Source: Bradyrhizobium sp. 200 (GTDB lineage Bacteria > Pseudomonadota > Alphaproteobacteria > Rhizobiales > Xanthobacteraceae). Taken from it: 64,000 nt of DNA. The stretch covers positions 5,624,001-5,688,000 of the forward strand of contig NZ_CP064689.1 in assembly GCF_023100945.1 (NCBI RefSeq), in the 5' to 3' direction. The notes below the pieces were generated by a model. It saw nothing but the letters and a program-made list of their open reading frames with translations. It had not been told where the DNA came from and did no database searches. How positions within the stretch are numbered: position 1 is the first letter of the stretch; each line of letters starts with the position of its first letter. A program made the translations under genes and the position numbers. Below, piece after piece: positions 1-8,514 of this stretch.

Positions 1-126
1 TCTCCCGCTTGCGGGGGAGGACGGATCGCATCGCGAGATGCGATCCGGGTGGGGGAAACTCTCTCCACACGGGCAGTGCGACTCGTGGAAGCACCCCCAC
101 CCCAACCCTCCCCCGCAAGCGGGAGA
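1..126. repeat. Palindromic element copy 1, inside dnaE2
   Basis: The outer arms (1-20 and 107-126) are perfect 20-nt inverted repeats. A nested hairpin has a perfect 10-bp stem (23-32 with 37-46) closed by GCGA. The element may extend left of the window. It lies inside the dnaE2 reading frame, which stays open through it and encodes residues ~868-908. A close copy lies in imuB at 4219-4342, in the same orientation and the same reading frame. Core length between matching arm positions is 124 bp in both. Confidence 0.9.
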
Positions 127-2726
127 GGGAGCACAGTCCCCGTGCGGCTGACCAAATCGGATTCTACCTTTAACGCGCCCCGGAACGACAACTGGCTCTG
201 CTTCAACCGCTCCTCGTCCTCATCAACCCAGCTAAACCCGTCGATCTGCCGAAAACCCAGCCGCACCGCGCAGTACTTGCCCTCGCCCTCCTCCAGCGTG
301 TTCTGCGCGAAGCTGTAGGACACGTCGATCTCGCGCACCTCGACGCCGTTCTTGCGGGCGTCGCCAACGATCTGCGCGGGCGCGTAAAAGCCCATCGGCT
401 GCGAGTTGAGGAGACCGCAGCAGAACGCATCGGGATGGTAATGCTTCAGCCATGACGAGATATAGACGAGCTGGGCGAAGCTCGCCGCGTGGCTTTCCGG
501 GAAACCGTAGGAACCAAAGCCCTTGATCTGGTCGAAACAGCTTCTGGCAAACTCCGGCGCGTAGCCGCGCGCGATCATGTTGCCGATCATCTTGTCTTCG
601 AACTTGCCGATGGTGCCGACGTTGCGAAACGTCGCCATCGCGCGGCGCAGGCCGTTGGCTTCCTCGGGTGTGAACTTTGCGGCCTCGATCGCGATCCGCA
701 TCGCCTGTTCCTGGAATAGCGGAACGCCGAGCGTCTTGTGCAGCACCTTGTAAAGCTCATCCGGTTCGCCGTGCTCAGGCGCCGGCGAGGGATAGCTCAC
801 CTGCTCGATCTTGTTTCGCCGGCGCAGATAGGGATGCACCATGTCCCCTTGGATCGGGCCCGGGCGCACGATCGCCACCTCGATCACGAGATCGTAGAAG
901 GTTCGCGGCTTCAGCCGCGGCAGCATGTTCATCTGTGCGCGGCTTTCGACCTGGAATACGCCGAGCGACTCGCCCCGCTGCAGCATTTGATAAACTTCGT
1001 CGTCGTCCTGCGATTTGATGTCAGCCAATTCGTATCGCTCGCCCTTGTGATCGGCGATGAGATCAAAACATTTGCGGATGCAGGTCAGCATGCCCAGCGC
1101 CAGCACGTCGACCTTCATCATATGAAGCGCGTCGACATCGTCCTTGTCCCATTCGATGAAGGTGCGGTCGTCCATCGCCGCGTTGCCGATCGGCACATAG
1201 GTGTCGAGCCGGTCCTGCGTCAGCACATAGCCGCCGACATGCTGCGACAGATGGCGCGGGAATTCGATCAGTTCGGTGGCGAGTTCGACCGCGAGCTCGA
1301 CCATCGCATTCTGTGGGTCGAGTCCGGCCTGGCGGACCTGCATCTCGTTGAGGCCCTTGCCCCAGCTTCCCCATACCGTATCGGCAAGCGCTGCGGTGAC
1401 ATCCTCGGTCAGCCCCAGCGCCTTGCCGACATCGCGGATCGCGCTGCGCGGACGATAATGGATAACGGTGGCGATGATCGCGGCGCGGTGGCGGCCGTAG
1501 CGGCGGTAGACATATTGCATCACCTCCTCGCGCCGCGAATGTTCGAAATCGACGTCGATGTCGGGCGGCTCCAGCCGCTCCTTGGAGATGAAGCGCTCGA
1601 ACAACAGATCGACCTTGGTCGGGTCGACTGAGGTGATGCCGAGCACGTAGCAGACGGCGGAATTGGCTGCCGAGCCCCGGCCCTGGCACAGGATGTTCTG
1701 GCTGCGCGCATAATGGACGATGTCGTGCACGGTCAGGAAATAATGCGCGTATTTCAGCTCGGCGATCAGCGCGAGTTCTTTGCGCAAGGTGGCACGCAGC
1801 TTGCCATCGATCTCGCCGCCGAAATATCTGTCGACGCCGGCCCAGGTCAGGTCTTCCAGATGCTGCTGCGCGGTCTTGCCTGGCGGCACCGGCTCGTCCG
1901 GATATTGGTATTTGAGCTGGTCGAGTGAAAATGAAATGCGCCCCGCAAAGTGCATGGTTTCCGCAATCGCCTCGGGCAGTTCGCGAAACAGCCGCGCCAT
2001 TTCATGGGGCGGTTTCAGGTAACGCTCGGCATTGGCCTCGAGCCGTCGGCCGATGGCCTCGATCGTGGTCTTCTCTCGGATACAGGTCAGCACGTCCTGT
2101 AGCCGGCGACGGGCGGGATGGTGGTACAGCACCTCATTAGTTGCCAGCAGCGAGACTTTTGCCGCGAGCGCCATATGATGCAGCCGCGCCAGCCGGCGTT
2201 TGTCGTCGCCTCGATAGAGCAGGCTTGCGGCGAGCCAGACACCATCGGCCCGGCTGTTCTTCAAACGCGCCAGAATTGTCTGTGCCTCCGCGGCATCGAA
2301 CCGGTGCGGCAGCGCCAGCACCAGAAGCTGGCCCTCGGCGAACTCCAAGAGGTCATCGAACCGCAGATGGCATTCGCCCTTCTCGATCCGCGTGATGTCG
2401 TCGCCGCGCTTGCCGCGGGTCAGCAACTGGCAGAGCCGGCCATAGGCGGTGCGGTCGCGTGGATAGACCAGGATATCAGGCGTGTCGTCGATAAAGACGA
2501 GGCGCGCGCCGATCAGGAGTTTTGGCTTGTGCTTGACCTCGGGATTGTCGAGTTCCTTGTAGGCGCGCACCACGCCGGCCAGCGTGTTGTGGTCGGCGAT
2601 CCCGATCGCGGGAATACCGAGTTCGCTCGCCTGATGCACATAGGCGCGCGGATCCGAGCCGCCGCGCAGGAACGAGAAATTGGTGGTGATGCCGATTTCG
2701 GCATAATCGCTGACAGGGCTTTTCAT
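1..2726 (-). CDS. dnaE2: Error-prone DNA polymerase DnaE2/ImuC, 3' end beyond window
   Basis: Catalytic alpha subunit of the SOS translesion 'mutasome', working with ImuA and ImuB. The frame opens at ATG 2726 and stays open to the left edge (908 codons seen; the family is usually around 1,050-1,170). Visible parts are an N-terminal PHP domain (NFSFLRGGSDP, residues ~13-23; IADHNTL), the C-family polymerase core with CQGRGSAANS and the palm aspartates in PDIDVDFEHSRREEV, and the FGSYGFPESHAASFA region near the thumb and fingers. The start overlaps the imuB stop (ATGA), so translation is probably coupled. From about residue 868 the frame runs into a palindromic repeat and reads as a glycine/proline-rich peptide (LPLAGEGWGGG), not family sequence. 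Whether normal DnaE2 sequence resumes lies outside the window. Identity is firm; functionality is not proven. Confidence 0.95.
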   Translation of the reverse strand, partial: MKSPVSDYAEIGITTNFSFLRGGSDPRAYVHQASELGIPAIGIADHNTLAGVVRAYKELDNPEVKHKPKLLIGARLVFIDDTPDILVYPRDRTAYGRLCQLLTRGKRGDDITRIEKGECHLRFDDLLEFAEGQLLVLALPHRFDAAEAQTILARLKNSRADGVWLAASLLYRGDDKRRLARLHHMALAAKVSLLATNEVLYHHPARRRLQDVLTCIREKTTIEAIGRRLEANAERYLKPPHEMARLFRELPEAIAETMHFAGRISFSLDQLKYQYPDEPVPPGKTAQQHLEDLTWAGVDRYFGGEIDGKLRATLRKELALIAELKYAHYFLTVHDIVHYARSQNILCQGRGSAANSAVCYVLGITSVDPTKVDLLFERFISKERLEPPDIDVDFEHSRREEVMQYVYRRYGRHRAAIIATVIHYRPRSAIRDVGKALGLTEDVTAALADTVWGSWGKGLNEMQVRQAGLDPQNAMVELAVELATELIEFPRHLSQHVGGYVLTQDRLDTYVPIGNAAMDDRTFIEWDKDDVDALHMMKVDVLALGMLTCIRKCFDLIADHKGERYELADIKSQDDDEVYQMLQRGESLGVFQVESRAQMNMLPRLKPRTFYDLVIEVAIVRPGPIQGDMVHPYLRRRNKIEQVSYPSPAPEHGEPDELYKVLHKTLGVPLFQEQAMRIAIEAAKFTPEEANGLRRAMATFRNVGTIGKFEDKMIGNMIARGYAPEFARSCFDQIKGFGSYGFPESHAASFAQLVYISSWLKHYHPDAFCCGLLNSQPMGFYAPAQIVGDARKNGVEVREIDVSYSFAQNTLEEGEGKYCAVRLGFRQIDGFSWVDEDEERLKQSQLSFRGALKVESDLVSRTGTVLPLPLAGEGWGGGASTSRTARVERVSPTRIASRDAIRPPPQAG

Positions 2727-4501
2727 GCGAACAACCCGTGCACGAACCATCTGACCGGCGCGGGTTCGTCTTCCGCGTCTCTCAGCTCGCTTTCATAGAG
2801 CCCGTCGCGAAAGATCCAGAAGCGCAAGCCTGCTTCATCCTCGATGCGGAAATAATCCCGCGTCGGGCCGTCGCCGTTTTGCTTCCACCATTCCATGGCG
2901 ATGCGTTCGGGCCCCTCCACCCGCACCACCGCATGCGTGACGCGCCGCCAGGTGAACTGATGCGGCGGGCCGTCGGGCACGGTTGCAAACGGCACCTTGA
3001 TGGGCTCCGGTCTGTCGAACAGCCGCAACGGCCGCAGCGGCGGCTCGCTTTCGATGCGCTCCGGCCATGCCGCCTGCGCGGCCGCCGCCAGATGATGCTG
3101 CGCTGCTACGGCCAGCACGGCGCGCTCGGGGATGTGGGTATCCTGCGGCAGATGCACGACCACGCGCTTTCCGCCGATGCGCGCGGCGATGCGGTCGATC
3201 AGCGCGGCCAGTTCGTCATTGTCATGGACGTTGGCGTCGAGGTCGCGCTGCTGCTGCACCACGATTTCGGTGCTGCTGGCGGACAAGCGAATGAGATCGA
3301 AGCCGAAGCCGGGATCGAGGGGATCGTTGAGCGCATCGAGCCGCTCGCGAAACAGGCGGTCGATCACCTCTGGCTTCGTCACCGGCCGGCCGGTATCGAC
3401 CGAAATCGTGCGCACCACGCCGTCGGTGCGGAAAAAACTTGCGTCCAGCCGCCGCGCGCCTTTGCCCTGTCTGTCCATCGCCGTGACCAGCATGGCGGCG
3501 AGCGCGGACAGGTTGATCGCGATCACGGTATCGGTGGCGACCGGTTCGGGAAAGCGTTTCTCGACGATGTAATCGGGCAGCGGCTTTCGGGGATTGATCG
3601 GCGCATCGCCCTGCCCCAGCGCCTGCTCCAGCAGCGTCGTGAAACCCGCGCCGAACCGCGCCGTGATTTCGTGGGCCGCGCGCGAGGCGACGTCGCCGAT
3701 GGTTTTCAGGCCAGCACGGCGCAGGCCGCTGGTGATGGCCTCACCGGCGCCGAGCGCGGATACCGGCAGTGGGGCGACGGCACAGGCCTCCTCGCCATCG
3801 GCAACAATCTTTCCGGAAGTCTGGCGCGTCAGCGTCCGGGCGCAGATCGCGGTGGAGGCGATCGCGGCGCTGACGGCAAAGCCGCGACGGCTCAGCGCGC
3901 CGCATACAATCTGCAGCAGTGCGCGCTCGCCGCCGAACAGATGGGCGCAGCCGGTGATGTCGAGATAGAGCCCATGCGGCAGATCGAGCGCCACCAAGGG
4001 GGTGAAGCGGTCGCACCAGTCGGCGATGTCGTCGAGCGTCTTGCGGTCGGCGACTTCGTCGGCGTCGAACACCGTCAGTTCGGGACAGATCGCGCGGGCA
4101 TTGGCGAGCGGCAGGCCGATCGAGAGGCCGGCGTGTACAGCCGTCTCGTCGAGCGAATGGATCAGGATGGCGTTGTGCTGCTTGGCAACGACGACGGTGG
4201 GCCAGGTTTGCGTCACCTCTCCCGCCTGCGGGGGAGGTCGGATCGCATCGAAAGATGCGATCCGGGTGGGGGGAACTCTCTCCACACGAACAGTGTGACT
4301 CGCGGCGGCCCCCCCACCCCAACCCTCCCCCGCAAGCGGGAGCGCACCGTTCGTGCCGTGAGCAGCGTCGCTCGAAACTGTTCTGGACTTTTCAGCTTGC
4401 GCGGCGTTGGCCTGCATAAGCCGCCGCTTGATGCGGTCGATGGGCAGGCGTGGCAGCCACAGGCTGAGGATACGCCGCCGGTTCGCTGAATAGGCACTCA
4501 T
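2723..4501 (-). CDS. imuB: ImuB, inactive Y-family polymerase homologue, with in-frame insert
   Basis: 592-residue ImuB, the hub of the ImuA-ImuB-DnaE2 complex, which resembles DinB polymerases but lacks the catalytic acidic residues. ATG 4501 was chosen because it begins MSAYSANRRRILSLWLPRLP, the typical ImuB N-terminus; the upstream extension belongs to imuA in another frame. Typical motifs are LYLDITGCAHLFGGE, a PLRPLRLFDRPEP segment near where the clamp-binding motif is expected, and the C-terminal WFVHGLFA. Residues 54-95 (LPLAGEGWGGG... to PPPQAGE) are encoded by a palindromic repeat and separate the first strand from the next conserved block (PTVVVAKQHNA). The gene overlaps imuA by 110 bp and dnaE2 by 4 bp. 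Regulation is expected through the LexA box at 5252-5266. Confidence 0.95.
   Translation of the reverse strand: MSAYSANRRRILSLWLPRLPIDRIKRRLMQANAAQAEKSRTVSSDAAHGTNGALPLAGEGWGGGAAASHTVRVERVPPTRIASFDAIRPPPQAGEVTQTWPTVVVAKQHNAILIHSLDETAVHAGLSIGLPLANARAICPELTVFDADEVADRKTLDDIADWCDRFTPLVALDLPHGLYLDITGCAHLFGGERALLQIVCGALSRRGFAVSAAIASTAICARTLTRQTSGKIVADGEEACAVAPLPVSALGAGEAITSGLRRAGLKTIGDVASRAAHEITARFGAGFTTLLEQALGQGDAPINPRKPLPDYIVEKRFPEPVATDTVIAINLSALAAMLVTAMDRQGKGARRLDASFFRTDGVVRTISVDTGRPVTKPEVIDRLFRERLDALNDPLDPGFGFDLIRLSASSTEIVVQQQRDLDANVHDNDELAALIDRIAARIGGKRVVVHLPQDTHIPERAVLAVAAQHHLAAAAQAAWPERIESEPPLRPLRLFDRPEPIKVPFATVPDGPPHQFTWRRVTHAVVRVEGPERIAMEWWKQNGDGPTRDYFRIEDEAGLRFWIFRDGLYESELRDAEDEPAPVRWFVHGLFA
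4219..4342. repeat. Palindromic element copy 2, inside imuB
   Basis: Outer arms 4219-4237 and 4324-4342 pair with one mismatch. A nested perfect 10-bp hairpin (4240-4249 with 4254-4263) has a GAAA loop. Same family, orientation and coding frame as the copy at 1-126. ImuB sequence flanks it on both sides, so it is an in-frame insertion of about 42 codons. Confidence 0.93.
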
Positions 4502-5186
4502 CACATTTCCATTCCATGATCCACCGGCCGACCGGGCCATGACGGTTACGAACGAGTTGCGTGTCGAAGACGGGCGCGCCCCACGCAGTCCAGGGTGACG
4601 CCGGCGTCGAATGCGCCGCGCGCACGATCCATCGGGTTTCCGCGGTCGAGGGCCGCGGTTCCGCCGCCATCCGCAGCAAAAGCGCGGTGACGCCGGAGGC
4701 CTGCGCCGCCAAAGTGAGCTTGCGGCTGGCGACGAGATCGAGCTGGCGCGCCTGCCCCCAGACTTCCAGCACGACGGCGCCGAGCGCATCGCAGGCCAGC
4801 GCGTCGGCGGCGGTGCGCAACGCGGCATCGATATCGGGCGCGCGCACGGTCACGAGCAGCCGCGGATCGAGGCCGAGCTCGCAAAGCCCGCTCATCGACA
4901 GCGCGCCCGATTCAATTTCCGAAAAATCCTGCCGCACCCAGACCAGCGGCCGGCGCGGCGACACCCTTCCGGCGAGCCCCGCGATGAAGCCGGTTGCCGC
5001 CGCGCTCTGGTGGCCCTCGGCGAACACTTCATGCACCGCCGCGACCGCAAGGCCGCCGTGCAGCACAGAATCCGCTGCCGCATGGCCGAGCGCGACCTTG
5101 TTGAGGCCATGCGCATCGCAGGGCGCTTCGATCCGCTCGATGCTCCCGCGCAAAGTTGCAAGCGTGCTGGTGCGTGCGGTGCTCAT
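4392..5186 (-). CDS. imuA: ImuA, SOS mutagenesis cofactor (RecA-like)
   Basis: 264-residue protein, first gene of the imuA-imuB-dnaE2 operon. ImuA proteins are RecA-related and help ImuB and DnaE2 in damage-induced mutagenesis. Recognised by its position, by the N-terminal blocks VALGHAAADSVLHGGLA and VHEVFAEGHQSAAATGF, and by the RecA-like PLVWVRQDFSEIESGALSM stretch; the C-terminal RWIMEWKCDE segment also fits the family. No intact Walker A motif was seen. The ATG at 5186 is preceded by a TGAGGAGCGGGGC ribosome site. The 3' end overlaps imuB by 110 bp in a different frame, a long overlap that implies coupling. A LexA box lies 66-80 bp upstream. Confidence 0.88.
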   Translation of the reverse strand: MSTARTSTLATLRGSIERIEAPCDAHGLNKVALGHAAADSVLHGGLAVAAVHEVFAEGHQSAAATGFIAGLAGRVSPRRPLVWVRQDFSEIESGALSMSGLCELGLDPRLLVTVRAPDIDAALRTAADALACDALGAVVLEVWGQARQLDLVASRKLTLAAQASGVTALLLRMAAEPRPSTAETRWIVRAAHSTPASPWTAWGAPVFDTQLVRNRHGPVGRWIMEWKCDECLFSEPAAYPQPVAATPAHRPHQAAAYAGQRRAS

Positions 5187-5251
5187 GCCCCGCTCCTCAG
5201 AAATTTTGGCCTTTACCGCTTTTTCCTAGTGAACCCGCGGCCGGCTCATTT

Positions 5252-5266
5252 GTTCATGATACGTTC
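5252..5266. promoter_or_regulatory. LexA (SOS) box, GTTC-N7-GTTC
   Basis: GTTC at 5252-5255 and GTTC at 5263-5266 are separated by seven bases, a perfect match to the alphaproteobacterial LexA operator. It lies 66 bp upstream of the imuA ATG on the minus strand and 83 bp upstream of the rSAM relic on the plus strand, with a TAATAT sequence abutting it at 5267. It probably controls imuA-imuB-dnaE2 and could also act on the divergent udgX side. Confidence 0.88.
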
Positions 5267-5348
5267 TAATATAAAGCTAACCGGCCCGGCAGAGTCAATC
5301 GAGATCGGCGCTTTGGTGATTCATGAATGGAATCAAAGGGATTCAACG

Positions 5349-5468
5349 ATGGATGTGCAACGTAAGCTGGAAATCCTGGCAGATGCCAACCTCGCACGCG
5401 GCGTCCCGCAGAAGGCGCTGCCGTTCATCGAAATACTGACGGAACCTGCCGGAGGCCTCGATGATTGA
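5349..5468 (+). pseudogene. Relic of a UDG-linked radical SAM gene start
   Basis: A 39-codon frame starts with MDVQRKLEILADA, which from memory resembles the N-terminus of the putative DNA modification/repair radical SAM family that is typically encoded next to UdgX (TIGR03916, rSAM linked to UDG). The expected continuation with the CxxxCxxC cluster is absent; instead 26 unrelated codons follow to a TGA at 5466. The same frame then reopens and runs as TLIEDAGRTASAMIANAA straight into udgX. This looks like a deletion that fused the start of the radical SAM gene to the region just before the UdgX domain. An AAAGGGA sequence lies about 10 bases upstream of the ATG. It could instead be a small unrelated ORF. 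Confidence 0.45.
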
Positions 5469-5585
5469 ACCCTGATCGAAGACGCCGGACGTACCGCAAG
5501 CGCGATGATCGCGAATGCGGCGAGCGAACCGCACAGGCCGCAGAAGCGGCTGGAACCGACCAGGAAAAACGAGACGGCAAACGAC

Positions 5586-6206
5586 ATGGCCCGTAAACAG
5601 GCTGACGATCTCGAAACGCTGCGCAAGGAAGCCGCCAATTGCCGCGCCTGCCATCTCTACAAGGACGCGACCCAGACCGTGTTCGGCGAAGGGCGACAAA
5701 CCGCACGGATCATGCTGGTCGGCGAGCAGCCAGGCGACAAGGAAGATCTCGCCGGCAAACCGTTCGTCGGGCCCGCGGGGCAAATGCTCGACCGCGCGCT
5801 GGAAGAAGCCGGGATCGATCGCCGCACAGTCTACGTCACCAATGCGGTCAAGCATTTCAAGTTCGTGCTGCGCGGAAAGATCCGCCTGCACCAGAAGCCG
5901 AACACGCCGGAGATCAAGGCATGCCGGCAATGGTACGAGCGGGAACTGGCCGCGATCAAACCCGACCTGGTGGTGACGTTGGGCGCGACCGCTGCGCAAA
6001 GCGTGTTCGGGAAAATTACGCCGATCAACAAGAACCGCGGCCACCCGATCGATCTCGACGACGGAACCAGAGCGCTGGTGACGGTGCATCCGTCTTATCT
6101 GTTGCGATTGCCGGACGCAGAAGCCAAGGCACGCGAATACCGGCGCTTCGTCCAGGATCTCAAAATAACCGCCGACGTGCTGCGAAAATCAGCACATGCG
6201 GCCTGA
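5586..6206 (+). CDS. udgX: UdgX family uracil-DNA binding protein/glycosylase
   Basis: 206 residues from ATG 5586, chosen for its position just before the conserved domain and the purine-rich GAGACGG upstream; an in-frame ATG at 5505 would add 27 residues. UDG family 4 proteins remove uracil from DNA; UdgX members form a covalent link to the abasic site through a histidine. Visible: the four-cysteine iron-sulfur environment beginning at CRACHLY, motif GEQPGDKEDLAGKPF with VGPAG, the UdgX-specific insertion RGKIRLHQKP (the H matches the covalent histidine; the usual KRRIH is changed to KIRLH), and HPSYLLRLP near the C-terminus. It diverges from imuA across a LexA box. The upstream frame suggests it was once the C-terminal part of a larger DUF4130-UdgX protein. 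Confidence 0.88.
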   Translation: MARKQADDLETLRKEAANCRACHLYKDATQTVFGEGRQTARIMLVGEQPGDKEDLAGKPFVGPAGQMLDRALEEAGIDRRTVYVTNAVKHFKFVLRGKIRLHQKPNTPEIKACRQWYERELAAIKPDLVVTLGATAAQSVFGKITPINKNRGHPIDLDDGTRALVTVHPSYLLRLPDAEAKAREYRRFVQDLKITADVLRKSAHAA

Positions 6207-6710
6207 ATTCCGCCAATCCGGCAGCCGCAATTTCTGGTGAAATATAACGGGAAAAATTGACAATCCCATCTACAACCATTAATTGATTGAGAACACAATC
6301 GCATTCTCAAGGGAATGTGGGGACGTCTCTGTTCACGCCTTGACGCTCCCATACGGTCGCTGCGCTGCGCGGGTCCCCTTCAGCCCCGGCACCGTGCAGC
6401 GCGCGACCAACCATCCCGCCGCGAAGCCGACCACATGAGAGGCGACGGCGCGCAATCCCTCGGCCGCATGCAACCGGAATAGTTCGATCCACATTCGGAG
6501 GGGTGAGAACTGCGTAAGCGCGCGGCACTTCTCGCCAATGCCCCAACGATTCCAAGGGGAAGTATCCGACGCCAAGGCATCCGCCCGCGCCGACACATCT
6601 TGCATCGTCTGGTCTCGCTGGCCGGGCCAACCGCGACCTGTCATCCAACCTTCAACTCCCTCAGTCAAAAATGCCGCCTCAGTCAGTTTATTTTCGGCGA
6701 GGGGGTCAGA
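6207..6710. other. Intergenic region before pit
   Basis: About 500 bp without a convincing gene. The left 100 bp is AT-rich. Minus-strand frames of ~110 codons at 6307-6668 have no recognisable domain, ribosome site or family look. A candidate PHO box lies at 6638-6655. Confidence 0.5.
6638..6655 (+). promoter_or_regulatory. Candidate PHO box upstream of pit
   Basis: A perfect CTGTCAT half site (6638-6644), a 4-base spacer and a weak second half CCTTCAA (4 of 7 matches) lie 55 bp before the pit start. PhoB control of pit is known in rhizobia (in Sinorhizobium PhoB represses it). The match is only partial. Confidence 0.3.
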
Positions 6711-8339
6711 ATGACCGATATTACACTCAATTCATCGATGGCCGACGCGGCGCCTGTCCAGCCGGCCTCGCGGCCGAACCTCGACAAGGGTTTCAATCCG
6801 CTGACCATGATCCTGTTCTTCGGCATCCTCGCCGCCGGACTGCTGTACGTCGCCTACAGCATCTACGCCGACATCGACGCGACAGGCATGCGGGTCACCG
6901 CCTACCTGCCCTATATCCTGCTGTTCGTGGCGCTCCTGATCGCGCTCGGCTTTGAGTTCGTCAACGGCTTCCACGACACCGCCAACGCGGTCGCGACCGT
7001 GATCTACACCCACTCGATGCAGGCGGAATTCGCCGTGATGTGGTCGGGCTTCTTCAATTTCCTCGGCGTGCTGCTCTCCTCGGGTGCGGTCGCCTTCGGC
7101 ATCGTCTCGCTGCTGCCGGTGGAATTGATCCTCCAGGTCGGAAGCAGCGCCGGTTTCGCGATGGTGTTCGCGCTGCTGATCGCGGCGATCATCTGGAACC
7201 TCGGCACCTGGTATTTCGGCCTGCCGGCGTCCTCTTCGCACACGCTGATCGGCTCGATCATCGGCGTCGGCATTGCGAACGCGCTGATGCGCGGCCGCGA
7301 CGGCACCTCGGGCGTCGACTGGAGCAAGGCGACCGAGATCGGCTACGCGCTGCTGCTCTCGCCGCTGTTCGGCTTCTGCATGGCTGCGATCCTGCTGCTG
7401 GTGTTGAAGTTCGTCGTCCGCAATCCTGCGCTGTATGCTGCGCCTGAAGGCAACAAGCCGCCGCCGCTTTGGATCCGCAGCATCCTGATCGCGACCTGCA
7501 CCGGCGTCAGTTTCGCGCACGGCTCCAACGACGGCCAGAAGGGCATGGGCCTGATCATGCTGATCCTGATCGGCACGGTGCCGACCGCCTACGCGCTGAA
7601 CCGCGCGCTGCCGGAATCCCAGGTGGTGCAGTTCCAGAAGACCTCGGACGCCGCTTCCAAGGTAATCGCCGCCAAGGGCGCCGGCCACAGCATCACCGGC
7701 GATCCCAGGCCCGCGGTGACGCAATACGTCGCCGCCCGCAAGATCAGCGAAGGCACCTATCCCTCGCTGGCCGTGCTGGTGAAGGACGTCGGCGACCAGG
7801 TCCAGAAATACGGCTCGCTGAACAAGGTGCCGGCCGAAGCCGTCGGCAACACCCGCAACGACATGTATCTGACTTCGGAAGCGATCCGCTTCCTGATGAA
7901 GGACAAGGAAAACGACCTGAACAAGCAAGAGGTCGAGACCCTCAAGGCCTACAAGGGCTCGCTCGACTCGGCCACCAAGTTCATCCCGCTCTGGGTCAAG
8001 ATCGCGGTCGCGATCGCGCTGGGCCTCGGCACGATGATCGGCTGGAAGCGCATCGTCATCACCGTCGGCGAAAAGATCGGCAAGACGCACCTGACCTACG
8101 CACAGGGCGCGTCCGCCGAACTGGTTGCCGCCTCCACAATCGGCGTCGCCGACGTATTCGGCCTGCCGGTTTCCACCACGCATGTGCTGTCGTCCGGCGT
8201 CGCCGGCACGATGGCAGCCAACGGTTCCGGCCTGCAGATGGCGACCATCCGCAATCTCCTGATGGCGTGGGTGCTGACGCTGCCGGCCGCGATCTGCCTG
8301 TCGGCAGGCCTCTACGTACTGTTCTCGAATCTGTTCTGA
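6711..8339 (+). CDS. pit: Inorganic phosphate transporter, Pit family
   Basis: 542-residue polytopic inner-membrane phosphate permease, probably a low-affinity metal-phosphate/proton symporter. The PiT signatures are present in both halves: EFVNGFHDTANAVAT with LPASSSHTLIGSIIG in the first, and FAHGSNDGQKGMG with LPVSTTHVLSSGVAGTM in the second. A hydrophilic loop of about 120 residues (from ALPESQVVQF to LDSATKF) separates two membrane blocks, as in longer bacterial Pit proteins. ATG 6711 follows GAGGGGGTCAG; the upstream frame extension lacks family sequence. A rho-independent terminator follows, and the polyphosphate kinase gene starts 175 bp later, so phosphate uptake and polyphosphate metabolism are neighbours. 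Confidence 0.95.
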   Translation: MTDITLNSSMADAAPVQPASRPNLDKGFNPLTMILFFGILAAGLLYVAYSIYADIDATGMRVTAYLPYILLFVALLIALGFEFVNGFHDTANAVATVIYTHSMQAEFAVMWSGFFNFLGVLLSSGAVAFGIVSLLPVELILQVGSSAGFAMVFALLIAAIIWNLGTWYFGLPASSSHTLIGSIIGVGIANALMRGRDGTSGVDWSKATEIGYALLLSPLFGFCMAAILLLVLKFVVRNPALYAAPEGNKPPPLWIRSILIATCTGVSFAHGSNDGQKGMGLIMLILIGTVPTAYALNRALPESQVVQFQKTSDAASKVIAAKGAGHSITGDPRPAVTQYVAARKISEGTYPSLAVLVKDVGDQVQKYGSLNKVPAEAVGNTRNDMYLTSEAIRFLMKDKENDLNKQEVETLKAYKGSLDSATKFIPLWVKIAVAIALGLGTMIGWKRIVITVGEKIGKTHLTYAQGASAELVAASTIGVADVFGLPVSTTHVLSSGVAGTMAANGSGLQMATIRNLLMAWVLTLPAAICLSAGLYVLFSNLF

Positions 8340-8396
8340 GTATCGGCGGTGCGATCGGGTCGCTGCCATCATGCCGGCAGCCTCGACGGGTAGCGG

Positions 8397-8428
8397 AAGG
8401 CCGGAACCAAACTCCGGCCTTTTGCTTT
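8397..8428 (+). terminator. Rho-independent terminator after pit
   Basis: A perfect 9-bp stem (8397-8405 with 8413-8421, AAGGCCGGA/TCCGGCCTT) with a 7-base loop is followed by TTGCTTT. It separates pit from ppk2. Confidence 0.75.
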
Positions 8429-8514
8429 CCGCAAAGTGCCCTGACCGATGATACGGCAGGACATCGACGTTCACACACCACGCGAACCCAACAGCTTTGA
8501 AGCTGGAGCCCGCC

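Noticed and set aside
2738..4489. Open frame of 583 codons on the plus strand across imuB
   Set aside because: It is antisense to imuB, has no recognisable domain, and owes its length to the high-GC codon bias of imuB.
6307..6668. Minus-strand frames of ~110 codons upstream of pit
   Set aside because: No ribosome site, no domain, and overlapping frames of similar length suggest chance openness.
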